Part shown: in pieces, positions 21,080 to 31,915 of the stretch
How the letters are laid out: the number at the start of each line of letters is the position of its first letter
How positions within the stretch are numbered: the first letter of the stretch is position 1
NCBI GenBank assembly: GCA_946122785.1
Contig: CAMGYJ010000002.1
Span: 38,838,495-38,902,494, forward strand
Reading direction: 5' to 3'
Length of the DNA stretch: 64,000 nt
DNA from: Linum tenue
Lineage: Eukaryota; Streptophyta; Magnoliopsida; Malpighiales; Linaceae
Position numbers and translations under genes: made by a program
The notes under the pieces: generated by a model
Database searches by the model: none
What the model saw: only the letters and a program-made list of their open reading frames with translations
Told to the model about the DNA's origin: nothing

Positions 21080-24000
21080 ATGGATTCTGCCAAAGTTGAT
21101 TCTGTTACTGTCAAATTCAACGGTCGGAATTTCCCTCTCTGGGAGTTCCAGTTTCGGGTTTTTGTTCATGGCCGCCGTCTGCTGCCAATTCTCGATGGCT
21201 CTTCTCCCGAGCCTGCTGAGTCTGCTTCTGCGCGCGAGAAGGATGAATGGGCCATTCAGAACGCCCAGGTTGTTCATTGGCTTGTTGCCTCGGTTGAGCC
21301 TTCCATCGCCTTGAGTCTGCGTAGCTTTGTTACCGCGCATGCGATGTGGAGACACCTTATGGATTTGCACTCGCAAACTAGTGCCTCTCGGAAGTTCGAG
21401 CTCGAGGTCGACATTGCTCGCCGCCAGCAGGGCGACTTGGACGTGCGTTCCTACCATCAGGAGCTGGTCAGTTTGTGGACTGAGCTCGATCTCGTCACGG
21501 CGTCCTCCGTTTTTGCTGCTGCCTCTGCCGATGTGCTCAAGGAGCGAGCTAGCTCCCGCCTTATGTATTTTTTGATGAACCTCAGAGCTGAGTTTGAAGG
21601 GGTTAGGGCATCGTTACTTCACAGGAATGTTTCTACCATCGAGGAGGTCTTGGGCGAACTCATCCGAGAGGAAACGCGCTTGCGTAGCCAGGCCAAGGTT
21701 GACCTTCACTCCTCGGATTCCTCTACTGCTGTGTTCTCTGCTGCCTCGTCAGGTTCGGCTGCTGCGTCGTTACCTGCTTCTAGTGAGGCCGCCTCGGCCT
21801 ATGCTGCTGCTGATGCTAGGCCTCGTTTTCACCGCACTCCAACCGGTGAAATCATCTGCCATTTTTGCCGTGAACCGGGGCATATCCAGAATCGCTGCCC
21901 CAAGAGAGTATCGTGCAACTATTGCAAAAAGGACGGTCATCTTATTGGTGACTGTCCCATCTTGGCGAAGCGTGGGCGTTCCCGTCCAGCAGGTCCAGCC
22001 GGTGGCTCTTCGTCCACAACCCGTCCTGCGGCCGCCTATGCTACTGTTCCCTCGTCCATACCTGACCCGGTGTCTCACGACTCTCTCCGCCAGCTGATGC
22101 AGGAGGTCCTCAAAGAGACTCTTCCCTCTGTCTTGGGTTCTGTATTTACTACGGGTATGCATTCTTCCACTTCTTCTTGGCACATTGATTCGGCTGCGTT
22201 TAATCACATGACTAGTATTCGATCTTCTTTTCGTGATGTTAAGCCTACTTCGGCAATTCAGTTGCAAGTGGCTGATGGGAAATGTTTACCCGCCACGGGT
22301 ATTGGTGATATCGTTCAGCCTGGGGTTTCTCTTCCCAACACGTTATATGTTCCTGATCTTGTCCCTAGTCTGGTGTCTGTTGGTCAATTAGCCGAGGATG
22401 GGTGTTCTATTACCTTTGATTCGACTGGTTGTGTTGTACAGGACAAGACCTCGGGGGTGGTGATCGGTCGCGGGACTAAGCGAGGCAGGGTGTATCTTCT
22501 GGATGCTTTCTCACGTGCGGGTTCTGGCCTTGCTCGACGTTTGCATGGAGTGCATGGTGAGAGGGAGACTGCGGTTGGGTTGAAGACTCCAGACACTTCT
22601 GCTGATTGTTTTTCTATTAAACTTTCGAGTTGGGACATTTGGCATCGTCGTTTGGGGCATCCCCATTCGGCTAGATTATCGGATATGTTTAAGAATAAGT
22701 TGTTGTCGGGTTCTGTTTCTTCTTCGGATTCTCGGGATTGTGTTCATTGTGTTGAAGCTAAACTCTCCCAACATTCTTTTAGCTCAAGTACTACGGATTA
22801 TTCGGAACCATTTGCCTTGGTTCATACTGATTTATGGGGCCCCTCGCCTGTCACATCTCGTGTTGGTTTTCGGTATTTTGCTCTCTTTGTGGATCATGCT
22901 ACTAGATATACTTGGGTTTACTTCCTTCGTCAGAAATCTGACTTGCTTGCTGCAGCGAAGGAATTTTTTGCTATGGTTCAGACCCAGTTTGGTCGTGCTG
23001 TTCAGATTCTTCGTTCTGACCCCGGTGGGGAATTTACGTCTGGGCCTTTACAGGAGGTATTTAAGGATCGTGGTATTCTTCCCCAGCAATCGTGTCCCGG
23101 TGTTTCTCAACAGAATGGGCTGGTGGAACGGAAGAACCGCCATGTTCTTGAGCTTGCTAGAGCGGTTCTGTTTCACTCTAGTGTGCCGACTAGTTTCTGG
23201 GTCGAGGTGATTCATACTGTTGTTTACTTAATTAATCGCCAGCCGACCACTGTTCTTGATAATAAGAGTCCATATGAAGCTCTCTTCCATCGTTGTCCAC
23301 AGTATGACCAACTTCGGGTCTTTGGGTGCATCTGTTATGTTCTTCTTCCCCGTCGGGAGCGTCATAAACTGGCACCTAAGGCGATTAAGTGTGCTTTTGT
23401 GGGATACAGTGAGAAGCATAAAGGTTATGTCTGTTATGATCCTGTTAATCGCAGGGTTCGTATTTCGTGTGATGTGGTTTTTCTAGAACATATCCCGTAC
23501 TACTCTGTCTCTGCTGAAGAACATCGTGTTGCCACGGACCTTTTCCAACCATTGGCTGAGTTTGCTGCTGTTCCCGATGCTTCCCTGGACAGTAATGATC
23601 CCCCGTCTCCTTCTTCGGGCAGCTCATCGGTGTCCCCTTCTTCGTCTGCTTCTCCCGCCAGGTCATCCTCATCCAGTTCTTCCCCTACCTCCACTGATGA
23701 CTCGACGTCTCCTGGTCTTTCCCCCGAGCCATCTCCTGTTGTTCTGCGGCGATCCGATCGCGTCAACCGCGGCAAGCCTCCTTCTCGCCTTGGAGACTTT
23801 GTAGCTTTTTCGACCCACCATATTCCCATTCCCGCTACCTATAAGCAAGCGCATGGGCAGGCTTGCTGGGATGCAGCCATGGATGTGGAGTTCGCCGCAT
23901 TGGAAGCATCTCACACCTGGGATGTTGTTCCTCGCCCTCGAGACCATCCTGTTATCGGTTCGAGGTGGGTTTATGATGTGAAGGTTTATCTAGATGGTTC

Positions 24001-25372
24001 CATTGAGAGGTTTAAGGCTCGGGTTGTTGCTCAGGGCTTCCGCCAGGTTTTTGGCATTGACTACGATGAGACTTTCGCTCCTGTTGCTAAGATGCAGACT
24101 GTTCGAACCTTATTAGCCATTGCTGCTATCCGTGGGTGGAGTCTTAAGCAGCTGGATGTCAAGAATGCATTCCTTCATGGGGACTTGAAGGAAACAGTTT
24201 ACATGGAATTTCCACCTGGCTACTCGAAGGGAGATAAATCGCATGTTTGTTTATTGAGACGGTCGTTATATGGCCTAAAGCAGGCACCACGGGCATGGTT
24301 TGACAAGTTCCATAGTACTATTCACTGGATTGGCTTTATTCAGAGTAATAACGATCCGTCCCTGTTTACTCGGCGCAGTGATCGCGGATTGACTGTTCTT
24401 TTGATCTACGTCGATGATATGGTGGTAAGTGGTGATGATGAGGAGGGAATTCGTACTTTAACTGCTGAGCTTCATTCTGCCTTTAATCTTAAGGAATTGG
24501 GAGATCTATCCTATTTCCTTGGCTTAGAGGTTCATCGATCTCGTGATGGTTTGCTTGTTTGCCAGCAGAAGTACATTGCTGATCTACTCGAAACTGCTCA
24601 TATGGATGATTGTGTACCGGTTGGGACTCCAATGGAGCAAAATCTTAAACTAAGCAAGTCAGATGGGGATCCTCTACCTGATGGCTCCTTTTATCGCAGT
24701 ATAGTTGGGAGCTTAATCTATCTCACGCATACTCGGCCTGATATTTCGTATGCAGTTCAGGTGGTAAGTCAGTTTATGCAGACTCCTAGTACAGCTCATT
24801 TGGCTGCTGTTAACCGGATTCTGCGGTATCTGCGGGGCACTCAAGATGTTGGCCTTCTCTTTCCTTCTACGGGAACTCTGACACTGGAGGCATATGCAGA
24901 TGCGGATTATGCTGGTTGTCTCGATACTCGTCGTTCTACTTCTGGATGGTGTATTCAGGTAGGTCAGTCATTCATTTCCTGGCGGTGTAAGAAGCAGGAC
25001 CGAGTCTCGAAATCTTCCACTGAAGCGGAGTATCGCTCCATGTCTGAGGTTACATCGGAGTTAGTATGGCTTCGGCGCTTATTGTTGGAGCTTGGGGTCG
25101 AGTGTCCTATCCCGATGCGCTTGTATGGTGACAATACAAGTGCTATTCGCATTGCTACCAATCCTGTTCTTCATGATCGCACGAAGCATATTGAGGTTCA
25201 TGTGCATTATATCCGCCAGCTTGTTGCCGAAGGACAGGTGGAGTTATCTTACATTACGTCCGAAGAACAGACTGCTGATTTGTTGACTAAAGCTGTTGCC
25301 ACCGCCCGACACTGGTTTCTTGCTCACAAATTGATGTTGCGTAAGCATCATCAATTTGAGGGAGGCTGTTAG
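21080..25372 (+). CDS. Ty1/copia Gag-Pol polyprotein, intact
   Basis: The frame is open from 20960, but the ATG at 21080 (MDSAKVDSVTVKFNG) is the likely start because the preceding 40 codons look like leader; this gives 1430 aa. Order, numbering from 21080: Gag UBN2-type domain (~10-220); two zinc knuckles CHFCREPGHIQNRC and CNYCKKDGHLIGDC (~260-295); protease site IDSAAFNHM (~368), where DSG is usual; GAG-pre-integrase with HRRLGHPHS (~525); integrase core from DLWGPSPV (~583); RT with FKARVVAQGF (~975) and YVDD (~1110); RNase H with AYADADYAG (~1270) and SSTEAEYRS, ending ADLLTKAV. No stop or frameshift. The stop is in the polypurine tract. Expected to assemble particles in the cytoplasm and insert cDNA in the nucleus; activity depends on the DSA protease site. 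Confidence 0.93.
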   Translation: MDSAKVDSVTVKFNGRNFPLWEFQFRVFVHGRRLLPILDGSSPEPAESASAREKDEWAIQNAQVVHWLVASVEPSIALSLRSFVTAHAMWRHLMDLHSQTSASRKFELEVDIARRQQGDLDVRSYHQELVSLWTELDLVTASSVFAAASADVLKERASSRLMYFLMNLRAEFEGVRASLLHRNVSTIEEVLGELIREETRLRSQAKVDLHSSDSSTAVFSAASSGSAAASLPASSEAASAYAAADARPRFHRTPTGEIICHFCREPGHIQNRCPKRVSCNYCKKDGHLIGDCPILAKRGRSRPAGPAGGSSSTTRPAAAYATVPSSIPDPVSHDSLRQLMQEVLKETLPSVLGSVFTTGMHSSTSSWHIDSAAFNHMTSIRSSFRDVKPTSAIQLQVADGKCLPATGIGDIVQPGVSLPNTLYVPDLVPSLVSVGQLAEDGCSITFDSTGCVVQDKTSGVVIGRGTKRGRVYLLDAFSRAGSGLARRLHGVHGERETAVGLKTPDTSADCFSIKLSSWDIWHRRLGHPHSARLSDMFKNKLLSGSVSSSDSRDCVHCVEAKLSQHSFSSSTTDYSEPFALVHTDLWGPSPVTSRVGFRYFALFVDHATRYTWVYFLRQKSDLLAAAKEFFAMVQTQFGRAVQILRSDPGGEFTSGPLQEVFKDRGILPQQSCPGVSQQNGLVERKNRHVLELARAVLFHSSVPTSFWVEVIHTVVYLINRQPTTVLDNKSPYEALFHRCPQYDQLRVFGCICYVLLPRRERHKLAPKAIKCAFVGYSEKHKGYVCYDPVNRRVRISCDVVFLEHIPYYSVSAEEHRVATDLFQPLAEFAAVPDASLDSNDPPSPSSGSSSVSPSSSASPARSSSSSSSPTSTDDSTSPGLSPEPSPVVLRRSDRVNRGKPPSRLGDFVAFSTHHIPIPATYKQAHGQACWDAAMDVEFAALEASHTWDVVPRPRDHPVIGSRWVYDVKVYLDGSIERFKARVVAQGFRQVFGIDYDETFAPVAKMQTVRTLLAIAAIRGWSLKQLDVKNAFLHGDLKETVYMEFPPGYSKGDKSHVCLLRRSLYGLKQAPRAWFDKFHSTIHWIGFIQSNNDPSLFTRRSDRGLTVLLIYVDDMVVSGDDEEGIRTLTAELHSAFNLKELGDLSYFLGLEVHRSRDGLLVCQQKYIADLLETAHMDDCVPVGTPMEQNLKLSKSDGDPLPDGSFYRSIVGSLIYLTHTRPDISYAVQVVSQFMQTPSTAHLAAVNRILRYLRGTQDVGLLFPSTGTLTLEAYADADYAGCLDTRRSTSGWCIQVGQSFISWRCKKQDRVSKSSTEAEYRSMSEVTSELVWLRRLLLELGVECPIPMRLYGDNTSAIRIATNPVLHDRTKHIEVHVHYIRQLVAEGQVELSYITSEEQTADLLTKAVATARHWFLAHKLMLRKHHQFEGGC
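25353..25366 (+). promoter_or_regulatory. Polypurine tract of complete copia element
   Basis: ATTTGAGGGAGGC directly before the 3' LTR. It overlaps the last codons and stop of gag-pol. Confidence 0.75.
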
Positions 25373-25621
25373 AAGTTCATGTATTAGATTGTAATTAGCC
25401 ATCCTGTCTTTTGCGGCTAATTACAATCCCTCTCCTTAGGTCTAGCTTGCGGCCAGTATATATAGTTGGTATTGGTCATTATGTAAACTTAAGGAATTAC
25501 AGCCGATGTAATAAGATTGACTCCGAGAGGCTTCACCCTCTGCGTAGATTAGTCTCAACGATATTCGTTGAGAATACCACGTAAATCGCGTGTTCATTTA
25601 TGTTTTAGTTGATTATTGACA
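25367..25621 (+). repeat. 3' LTR of complete copia element
   Basis: 255 bp, equal in length to the 5' LTR with five substitutions seen by eye. Followed by the target duplication ATTAT. Confidence 0.93.
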
Positions 25622-25626
25622 ATTAT

Positions 25627-26395
25627 AAGTCAACAAACATATTATATTCTATTATTTTCATGAATGTACCGTAGGTAAACTATATACGGCGTACGTACGT
25701 AGTATCAGGTATATATATAGCCTACATGCAGCATAGTAAACAACGTACAACTGGCCTGTGAGATCCCTATATATAACCGGCTAGATGGATGTCAGTTTCT
25801 ATGTGCACATACATTATGTTATTCATTAAGCTACATATATTATATTATTAGCTATAACAGTTGGGTTACAAAACACGACAAGAGAAAGGAATTTATTTTA
25901 TTGTATTGTACGATCCTTCATAACTTGTAACATTGCTTGGATATTAACAAGAGAATTTCGACCCAAAAAAATTACAATGGCCGTACGTGTGCAATTGCAA
26001 ACTCAGCTCTGTATGTTCCCTTTTTCCTATGTATATGCGCCTTCAGTTTCTTGATTTCGTCAATCCTAATTAAAAATATTAATCATGCAGTTGAGTTCAA
26101 CAAAGCTGATAATTAGTTAATTGGTTGATGTACTCGTGAGGACGACATTGTAGTACGTACCGTATAATATATGGAGCAGTATGAATATTTATTTATTTAA
26201 TTTTTGAGCCACATTGTTGATAAAGAAGAATAACAAGAGGAATTAATTAGTGGGATGAAGATGTCTTATAGTTTAGCAACAGACGAGGCATTGTTTACAC
26301 AACAATTTTTAACGTAAACCCAACAAATACAATGCAGGCGTGTAAATTTTATGGGGTTGGGAAATACATCAGTTGTTATTAAATTCTTGAATGAA
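25627..26395. other. Intergenic, nothing recognised
   Basis: AT-rich DNA with scattered CGTACGTACG strings; no coding frame or repeat end recognised. Confidence 0.5.
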
Positions 26396-27093
26396 GAATT
26401 ATCATGAACCAGTTGCTCCCAATAACTCGAGTTGTTGGGAGAAGGTTATGCTGGATTTTATACCGGCCCGTGTATGGTACTTAACCACTTTCTTACATGC
26501 CCCCTCAAACGAAAGCCGACTCATGGGGCTTGAAATTTGCACAGGCCCGCCATACCATGTGTTTGAAAGACAATGGTTAATATTGGGGGTCGTGAGAACT
26601 TGAACACGTGACCTCAAGGACAAACCAGCTCTGATACCATGTCATAAGCCCGTGTATGGTACTTAATCACTTCCTTACATGCCCCCTCAAACGAAAGCCG
26701 ACTCATGGGGCTTGAAAGTTGCACAGGCCCGCCATACCATGTGCTTGAAAGACAATGGTTAATATTGGGGGTCGTGAGGACTTGAACACGTGACCTCAAG
26801 GACAAACCAGCTCTGATACCATGTCATAAACCAGTTGGTCCCAATAATATGGTACTTAACCACTTCCTTACACACTCCCTCAAACGAAAACCGACTCATG
26901 GGCTTGAAGTTTGCACAGGCCCGCCATACCATGTGCTTGAAAGACAACGGTTAATATTGGGGTCGTGAGGACTTGAACACGTGACCTCACGGACAAACCA
27001 GCTCTGATACCATGTCATGAACCAGTTGCTCCCAATAACTCGAGTTGTTGGGAGAAGGTTATGTTGGATCTTATACCACTCTCTAACAAGAAT
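26396..27093 (-). mobile_element. Tandem TRIM-like retroelement units
   Basis: Three near-identical units of ~170-180 bp (about 26471-26640, 26647-26824, 26850-27013). Read on the minus strand each begins ATGGTATCAGAGCTGG, the initiator tRNA-Met primer binding site. The block is bracketed by copies of GAACCAGTTGCTCCCAATAA (26404 and 27018), which look like LTR remnants; the right one extends to TGTTAGAGAGTGG on the minus strand (27093). Between units 2 and 3 a shortened LTR piece remains. There is no coding capacity. Interpretation: a TRIM-like element with a multiplied interior. Confidence 0.6.
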
Positions 27094-27439
27094 GATGGGA
27101 TTATTGCCTTTGAACAAAATTAATGGAAGTCCGAGTGATTTTCGCATAGTATACATCAAAACTTCAAATGATCATAATTAATATTGTTCTCGATAATTCA
27201 ATTGATACATTTTTTTAATAACTTTTCAAGATTTCCAATTTTTTGCTTGATAACTATTTTCAGGATATATGTTGAAAGGTGAAAAATAAATCTAAAATTA
27301 TCATCAAGCATGCACCTTTTTATGACAAAAGGAATGAGTGCAACAATTTTGTTCAAACTGCATATGTTTGTTGCCTAAGAAGGTGCTAAAGCGAGTGCAA
27401 TAATTTTGTTCAAACTTCTTATGGCACAAGAATGAACAA

Positions 27440-27745
27440 GGAAGAGCCAAGGCGTCATAGGATAGGGTTTTCGAACCTAAGAAGGAAGGTGAACTTGTTC
27501 ACACGTGGAATAGAGCTTGCAAGCTCGAATTCTCTGGCTTGTGTTGTCGGAATCGGGAGCTATCTGGGTAGCATGGATGAAGGAATATATATGTAGGCAA
27601 GGAGATCTTTGGTCTTTAAAGGTGATGCCTAGTAATTCATGGGTCTGAAGAAGGATTCTAAAACGTAGAGAATTATTCCATCCTTTGCTTAGTTCGTACA
27701 AAGAAATTGACAAGTATTTTGCAATTCTAAAACTATGTTGAAGTG
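27440..27745 (+). pseudogene. LINE remnant, zf-RVT region (left part)
   Basis: With frameshifts the plus strand reads IWVAWMKEYICRQGDLWSL followed by SWVWRRILKT-like sequence. This is the pattern just after the reverse transcriptase of plant L1-type LINEs (W-V-x-W-[MIV]-x-x-Y ... W-x-W-[RK]-x-[IL]-L). It is interrupted by stops. The copia element at 27746-37379 is inserted in it, and the likely continuation is at 37380-37880. Confidence 0.55.
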
Positions 27746-28053
27746 TAACAAAGATTTGAGATGGTGAAACCTTAGAGTCTGCTCATTCTCATTTCAGTGA
27801 AGCCTTATATAGGCTGAACCATTACAAGAATACAATCTACAATCTAGCTGCTACTATCTTGTCAGCTGGCTTGGATTGGAAACAAAGCTCATGCTTGAGA
27901 AAAAAGAAATCGAAGTGAAAGAAAGGTAAAGGCAGAACTACATCGTAGCGGTATGGGTAAGTGGAGATGGTCAAAACGATGTCGTAGAGTTCTTCTTCTT
28001 TGCTGATAAAACTTGACCGTTGGAAATTGAATTTTGAGATTTAATTCCTGTTA
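27746..28053 (-). repeat. 3' LTR of split copia element
   Basis: 308 bp, ends TAACA/TGTTA. It is bordered on the interior side by a long C-run (28054-28085), the complement of its polypurine tract. Confidence 0.9.
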
Positions 28054-28085
28054 CCACCCCCCACCCCCCCCCCCCCCCCCCCCCC
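28054..28085 (-). promoter_or_regulatory. Polypurine (G-run) tract of split copia element
   Basis: Plus strand shows C-runs, so the RNA strand is a G-rich tract next to the 3' LTR. The extreme C-run may have expanded after insertion or be length-uncertain in the assembly. Confidence 0.6.
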
Positions 28086-28211
28086 GCGCGCAAGCCGGTG
28101 GGCAGAGATTTCGCACACCGAGCTCGGAAACTAGATGAAGGAAAGGTGCTAGAGATAAAGGCTTGATGAAGAGATCAGCAAGTTGGTGGGTTGACGATAC
28201 ATGGAGCAATT

Positions 28212-28493
28212 TCAGAATCTTCCTCTGCAAATTTTCTCGAACGAGATGGCAATCCAGCTCGATGTGTTTCGTTCATTCATGGAATGTAGGATTCTCGGCA
28301 ATATAGATGGCACTCTGATTTTCGCAATAGATGTTGGCTGGTTGAGGATGATCAATTTTGAAGTCACGAAGGAGAAAGAGGAGCCACTGAAGCTCACAGG
28401 CCGAGAAGGCCTGTACTCTGCCTCACAAGATGATCGAGACACAGTTTGCTGTTTTTTGCTCTTCCAGGAAATCAAGGAATTGCCAAGGTACAC
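28212..28493 (-). pseudogene. copia RNase H C-terminal part
   Basis: 93 open codons starting [20 protein letters not shown] and EAEYR, the standard copia RNase H segment. It is frame-shifted relative to 28472-28921. The end, with the usual K-H-I-D and L-T-K motifs, is partly lost. Confidence 0.8.
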
Positions 28494-29395
28494 ACAGTAG
28501 CCGTAATTGATCTTCTAGTATCAACACAAGCTGCCCAATCTGAGTCTAAGAATGCTTTGAGTTGAAATTGACCTTGAGATGGAAAGAAGATACCTGTGGC
28601 AGGAGCAGTCTTTAGGTATCTTAGAATCCTGAGAACAACCTTGTAATGAGTGATACTGGGCTTGCACATAAATTGACTGACTTGCTGTGTAGCAAAATTT
28701 ATGTCTGGTTTTGTGGTAGTTAGGTAGATCAATTTACCCACAAGTGTTCTATATAATTCAGGATCTTCAAATGGAATGTCACATTGTTGAGTGAGATGAG
28801 TCTTGTAATCCATGGGGGTGGAGACAGGTCTGGAATCCAAAAGGTTTGCCTCTTCTATGATTTCCAAAGCATATTTGCGATGTGATAGATGAATGCCTTG
28901 TTTGTTCCTTGCAACTTCCATACCCAGAAAAAATCTTAAAGTACCCAGATCTTTAATGCTGAATTCAGAATGGAGAATAGCTTAGAGTCCCTCGATCTCT
29001 GTAAGATCATCACCACCAACAACTAAGTCATCAACATATATCAAAATGCAAGTGTAGCTTGAATATGTTGCTTTAAAGAACAATGAGTGGTCTGCCTGAC
29101 TTTGAACATAGCCAACTTGAATGAGTTTGTCTGTGAGTTTAGAGAACCATTGCCTTGAGGCATGCTTAAGGCCATAAAGGGACTTCTTTAGACGACAGAC
29201 AGGGTTAATGAAGCATGGAGGTGGTTCATAACCCTTTGGCAATGTCATATACACTTCCTCCTTGAGAGCACCATGGAGGAAGGCATTATTGACATATAGC
29301 TGATGTATATGCCAGTTCCTGAGTGCAGCAATAGCTAGGAAGGTTCTGATGGTTGTCATCTTGACAACTGGTGCAAAAGTGTCCTGATAATCCAC
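28472..29395 (-). pseudogene. copia reverse transcriptase and RNase H start
   Basis: 29395-28982 carries DYQDTFAPVVKMTTIRTFLA, FLHGALKEEVYMTLPKGY and the YVDD box (LIYVDDLVVGGDD). One stop and a short shift separate it from 28921-28472, which carries the RT thumb and connection (YALEIIEEANLLDSRPVSTP) and SQFM. The RT half is only lightly damaged. A proline-rich linker (about 29824-30072) joins integrase to RT. Confidence 0.85.
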
Positions 29396-30222
29396 TCCTT
29401 TCTATTGAGTGTTCCCTTTGGCAACAACTCTGGCCTTAAACCTTTCCAAAGAACTATCCTGATGAACTTTAATTTTGTACGCCCACTTGTTGCCAATTGG
29501 CTTCTTTCCTGGTGGAAGTTCCACTACATCCCATGTCTGGTTCTGTATTATAGCTGTAACCTCTTGTTTCATAGCATTGTTCCATTCCTCTTATTGTGAT
29601 GCTTCTTTGTATGTTTTTGGTTCTTGATATGATGAAATTGCAAGAACAAAACGTCTGTAGAGGGGATCAAGTTTATCATAGGAAACCATAGAAGAGAGAG
29701 CATACCTTGTCTGAGGATGTTGGTGCAGGAGTTGATGACTGGAACTGCTAGATGACTGTAAGAGCTAGCATTGATAATCTTTGACAAGGTGTTGTGGGGG
29801 TTTGAAATGTCTGTTAGAACGTCTTAAGGTAGGTTGAGTGGGTGGTGGAGGTGGAAGTGGTTGTTGGTGGGAAGAAGGAGGGTTTGTAGGTACTGGAGGC
29901 TGGGTTGATGGAGGAGGTGGAGTAGGAGTGTGATGGTGGGGTGAAGGAGTGGTGGTCTGAGGTACTGTGGGGGGTGGAGGGGATGAAGGAGGAGATGGAG
30001 GATCAGGAGGAGGGATAGGAGAAGATGGAGTGTTTGGAACTGGTTGAATGGAAATAGTAGGAGGGAAATCATCTAGAGTAGTAGTGGTAGGAAGAGGAAG
30101 AAAAAATCTGAAGTTGGATTAGTTGATGATTCTGACTCAGTGGTTTTGAAAGGGAAGTGTGATTCATAAAAAATCACATCCCTAGAAATGAAAATGTCAT
30201 GGCTAGTAAGGTCATAGACCCT

Positions 30223-30733
30223 TTAACCTTTGATACCTGGCAAGTACCCTATGAACTCTCCTTTTCTTGCCCTTGGTTGAAATTTGGTTCTATTGTGAGC
30301 AAGAGAAGAAGCATAACATAGGCAGCCAAAAACTTTTAAATCTGTGAGGTCTGGAGGGGTGGTATGTAGTCTTTCAAATGGTGTTTGATTGGCAAGAACT
30401 GATGATGGGACTCTATTGATGAGGTAGATTGCGTGTTTAACACAGTGACCCCAAAAACCAGGTGGAAGAGCAGCCTGGAACTTGAGGGCATGAGCAACAG
30501 CTAGTATGTGTTGATGTTTCCTTTCAACCTTACTATTCTGTTGTGGGGTTTGGACACAAGACATCTCATGAATGATTCCTTGTGAATCATAATAATCTGT
30601 CATGTTGAATTCTTTTCCTTTATCACTTCTTATTCTTTTGATGGGAAGTTGAAACTGGTTTTTCCATTTGATTACAGAAAGCTATGAGTTTAGGCCTAGC
30701 TTCTGATTTAAGGGACAACAAAACTATCCATGT
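30223..30733 (-). pseudogene. copia integrase, C-terminal half
   Basis: Resumes after the nested element with LLSLKSEARPKLIAFCNQ (a second frame, about 30620-30728), then the catalytic-glutamate region with TPQQNSKVERKHQHIL and AIYLINRVPSSVL. The usual Q-N-G-x-V-E reads Q-N-S-K-V-E. At least one frameshift lies near 30620. Confidence 0.8.
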
Positions 30734-30909
30734 TGTCAAATCGGGAAGCTCAATTAGTACGATATTGTCCGCTTTGGGAAAAGCCCGCATGGTTTTACTC
30801 TTGGGTGTCCTCCCCAAAAGGCCTTGTTCTAATTGGGCTAGGTGGACTCTAATATACAAGGGTTCCTTCCCTTGTATTTCCGATGTGGTACTTGGATTGT
30901 ACCCTAACA
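30734..30909 (-). repeat. TRIM-like LTR (176 bp)
   Basis: TGTTAGGGTACAATCC...GATTTGACA on the minus strand. It is unrelated to the Tork-like LTR and followed by the CATGT/ACATG target duplication. No 5' partner LTR is present in the window. Confidence 0.75.
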
Positions 30910-31224
30910 ATCCTCCCCTCAAGACAAGGACCACGAACTTCGTGTCCTCACCTCAACGATTATCTTGATCCGTCAGACACCTTGTATCGATGGGCTTCTC
31001 GATACAAGGATTTTCACAAATGCGGAACTCTCTTTGATCCGCTAAACAGACGTGGATCTCTCCACCAGACAAATGCGGACCTCCCTCGATCCGCCAGATG
31101 AGCCCAAACGTGGATCTCTCGTGGATCCACCAAACCAGACGCAGATCGCAAATCCCGAGGCCACCAAATGAGGGTCCACCAAACTGACATCCACCGCCCC
31201 GCACCGAATCAGGCTCTGATACCA
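30910..31224 (-). other. TRIM-like interior with PBS and polypurine tract
   Basis: PBS TGGTATCAGAGCC (31224-31212), ~290 bp without coding capacity but with repeated GATCCACG and TCCGCATTTGT strings, then polypurine tract GAGGGGAGGAT (30920-30910). Confidence 0.7.
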
Positions 31225-31227
31225 CTT

Positions 31228-31388
31228 GTTTGTAACAATCTTCCTTCCCTGTGGTCGTTTAACTAGCTCCCAAGTCTGATTACTGTCATGGGATTCCATC
31301 TCATCTACCATTGCGGCAAGCCACTGATCAGCTTCGCCACCTGAAACTGCTTCTCTATAGGACTGTGGCCCTCCTGCATCCACTTCTC
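31228..31388 (-). pseudogene. Displaced Tork-type RT N-terminal fragment
   Basis: Reads REVDAGGPQSYREAVSGGEA, then MVDEMESHDSNQTWELVK and GRKIVTNKW, the first ~50 residues of a copia RT. This is what should follow integrase at 32285 but it lies beyond the 3' LTR. It stops at NKW, where shared AAGTGGTA sequence leads into a second primer binding site. Confidence 0.8.
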
Positions 31389-31817
31389 TATAAACGCGCT
31401 GCTACGGATCGGGAAATTGCCGAAATAGATAAAGCAAGAATACGAATGCGAGAATCAAAAAACAGAGACACACGATTTACGTGGTTCACTAACACGATGT
31501 GTGTTAGCTACGTCCACGGGCGAGAGAGAGCCAGTTTCACTATATCGAGGAGATTACAGATTATAGAGGAGTATGAGAAGTATTTATAGTACTTCTCCAT
31601 GTGGGTCTAAACCTAATCCAATCTGGCAAAGGAAACGGTTACAGACCAGGCACAGAACCCAAACCCAAATAACATTGAGCCCATACCCCGTGGGCCGAGG
31701 GCGTTGCGCCCGCACCCCCACCGGGGCGTTGCCCTTGGACCCCACTTGCTGACTGGTCAGCGAGACCCCCGATTACCAGTCGTAGCGGCTGATAGTCCGA
31801 TTCAAGTCACATCAACA
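31389..31817 (-). repeat. Tork-like LTR (3', truncated end)
   Basis: Starts TGTTGATGTGAC on the minus strand but, instead of ending GTTTATAACA, runs from GTTTATA straight into RT-coding sequence (AGAGAAGTGGATGC). Confidence 0.8.
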
Positions 31818-31915
31818 AATCTCCACCTTGACTTGAATCCTCTTCCTCTGAAATCTCTGATGTACTCTGCTCCTTCTCTCTCTCTCTCCCGCCATCAATG
31901 CCCCGCAGGGCGGAG

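Larger units (their letters stand above)
20673..25621 (+). mobile_element. Complete Ty1/copia retrotransposon
   Basis: 255-bp LTRs (20673-20927, 25367-25621) with TGTTAGAAG...ATTGACA ends, a 5-bp target duplication ATTAT (20668-20672, 25622-25626), a tRNA-Met primer binding site directly after the 5' LTR, an uninterrupted gag-pol frame and a polypurine tract. By eye the LTRs differ at five positions (~2%), so the insertion is fairly recent. It looks structurally autonomous. An Ale/Retrofit-type lineage is plausible from size and single frame but not proved here. Confidence 0.95.

Noticed and set aside
20933..21457. 174-codon minus-strand frame
   Set aside because: Antisense shadow of the copia gag, where codon bias keeps the other strand open.
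31212..31224. tRNA gene fragment (GGCTCTGATACCA)
   Set aside because: It is a retrotransposon primer binding site complementary to tRNA-Met; no cloverleaf surrounds it. The same holds for 20928, 34695 and the sites at 26.6-27.0 kb.
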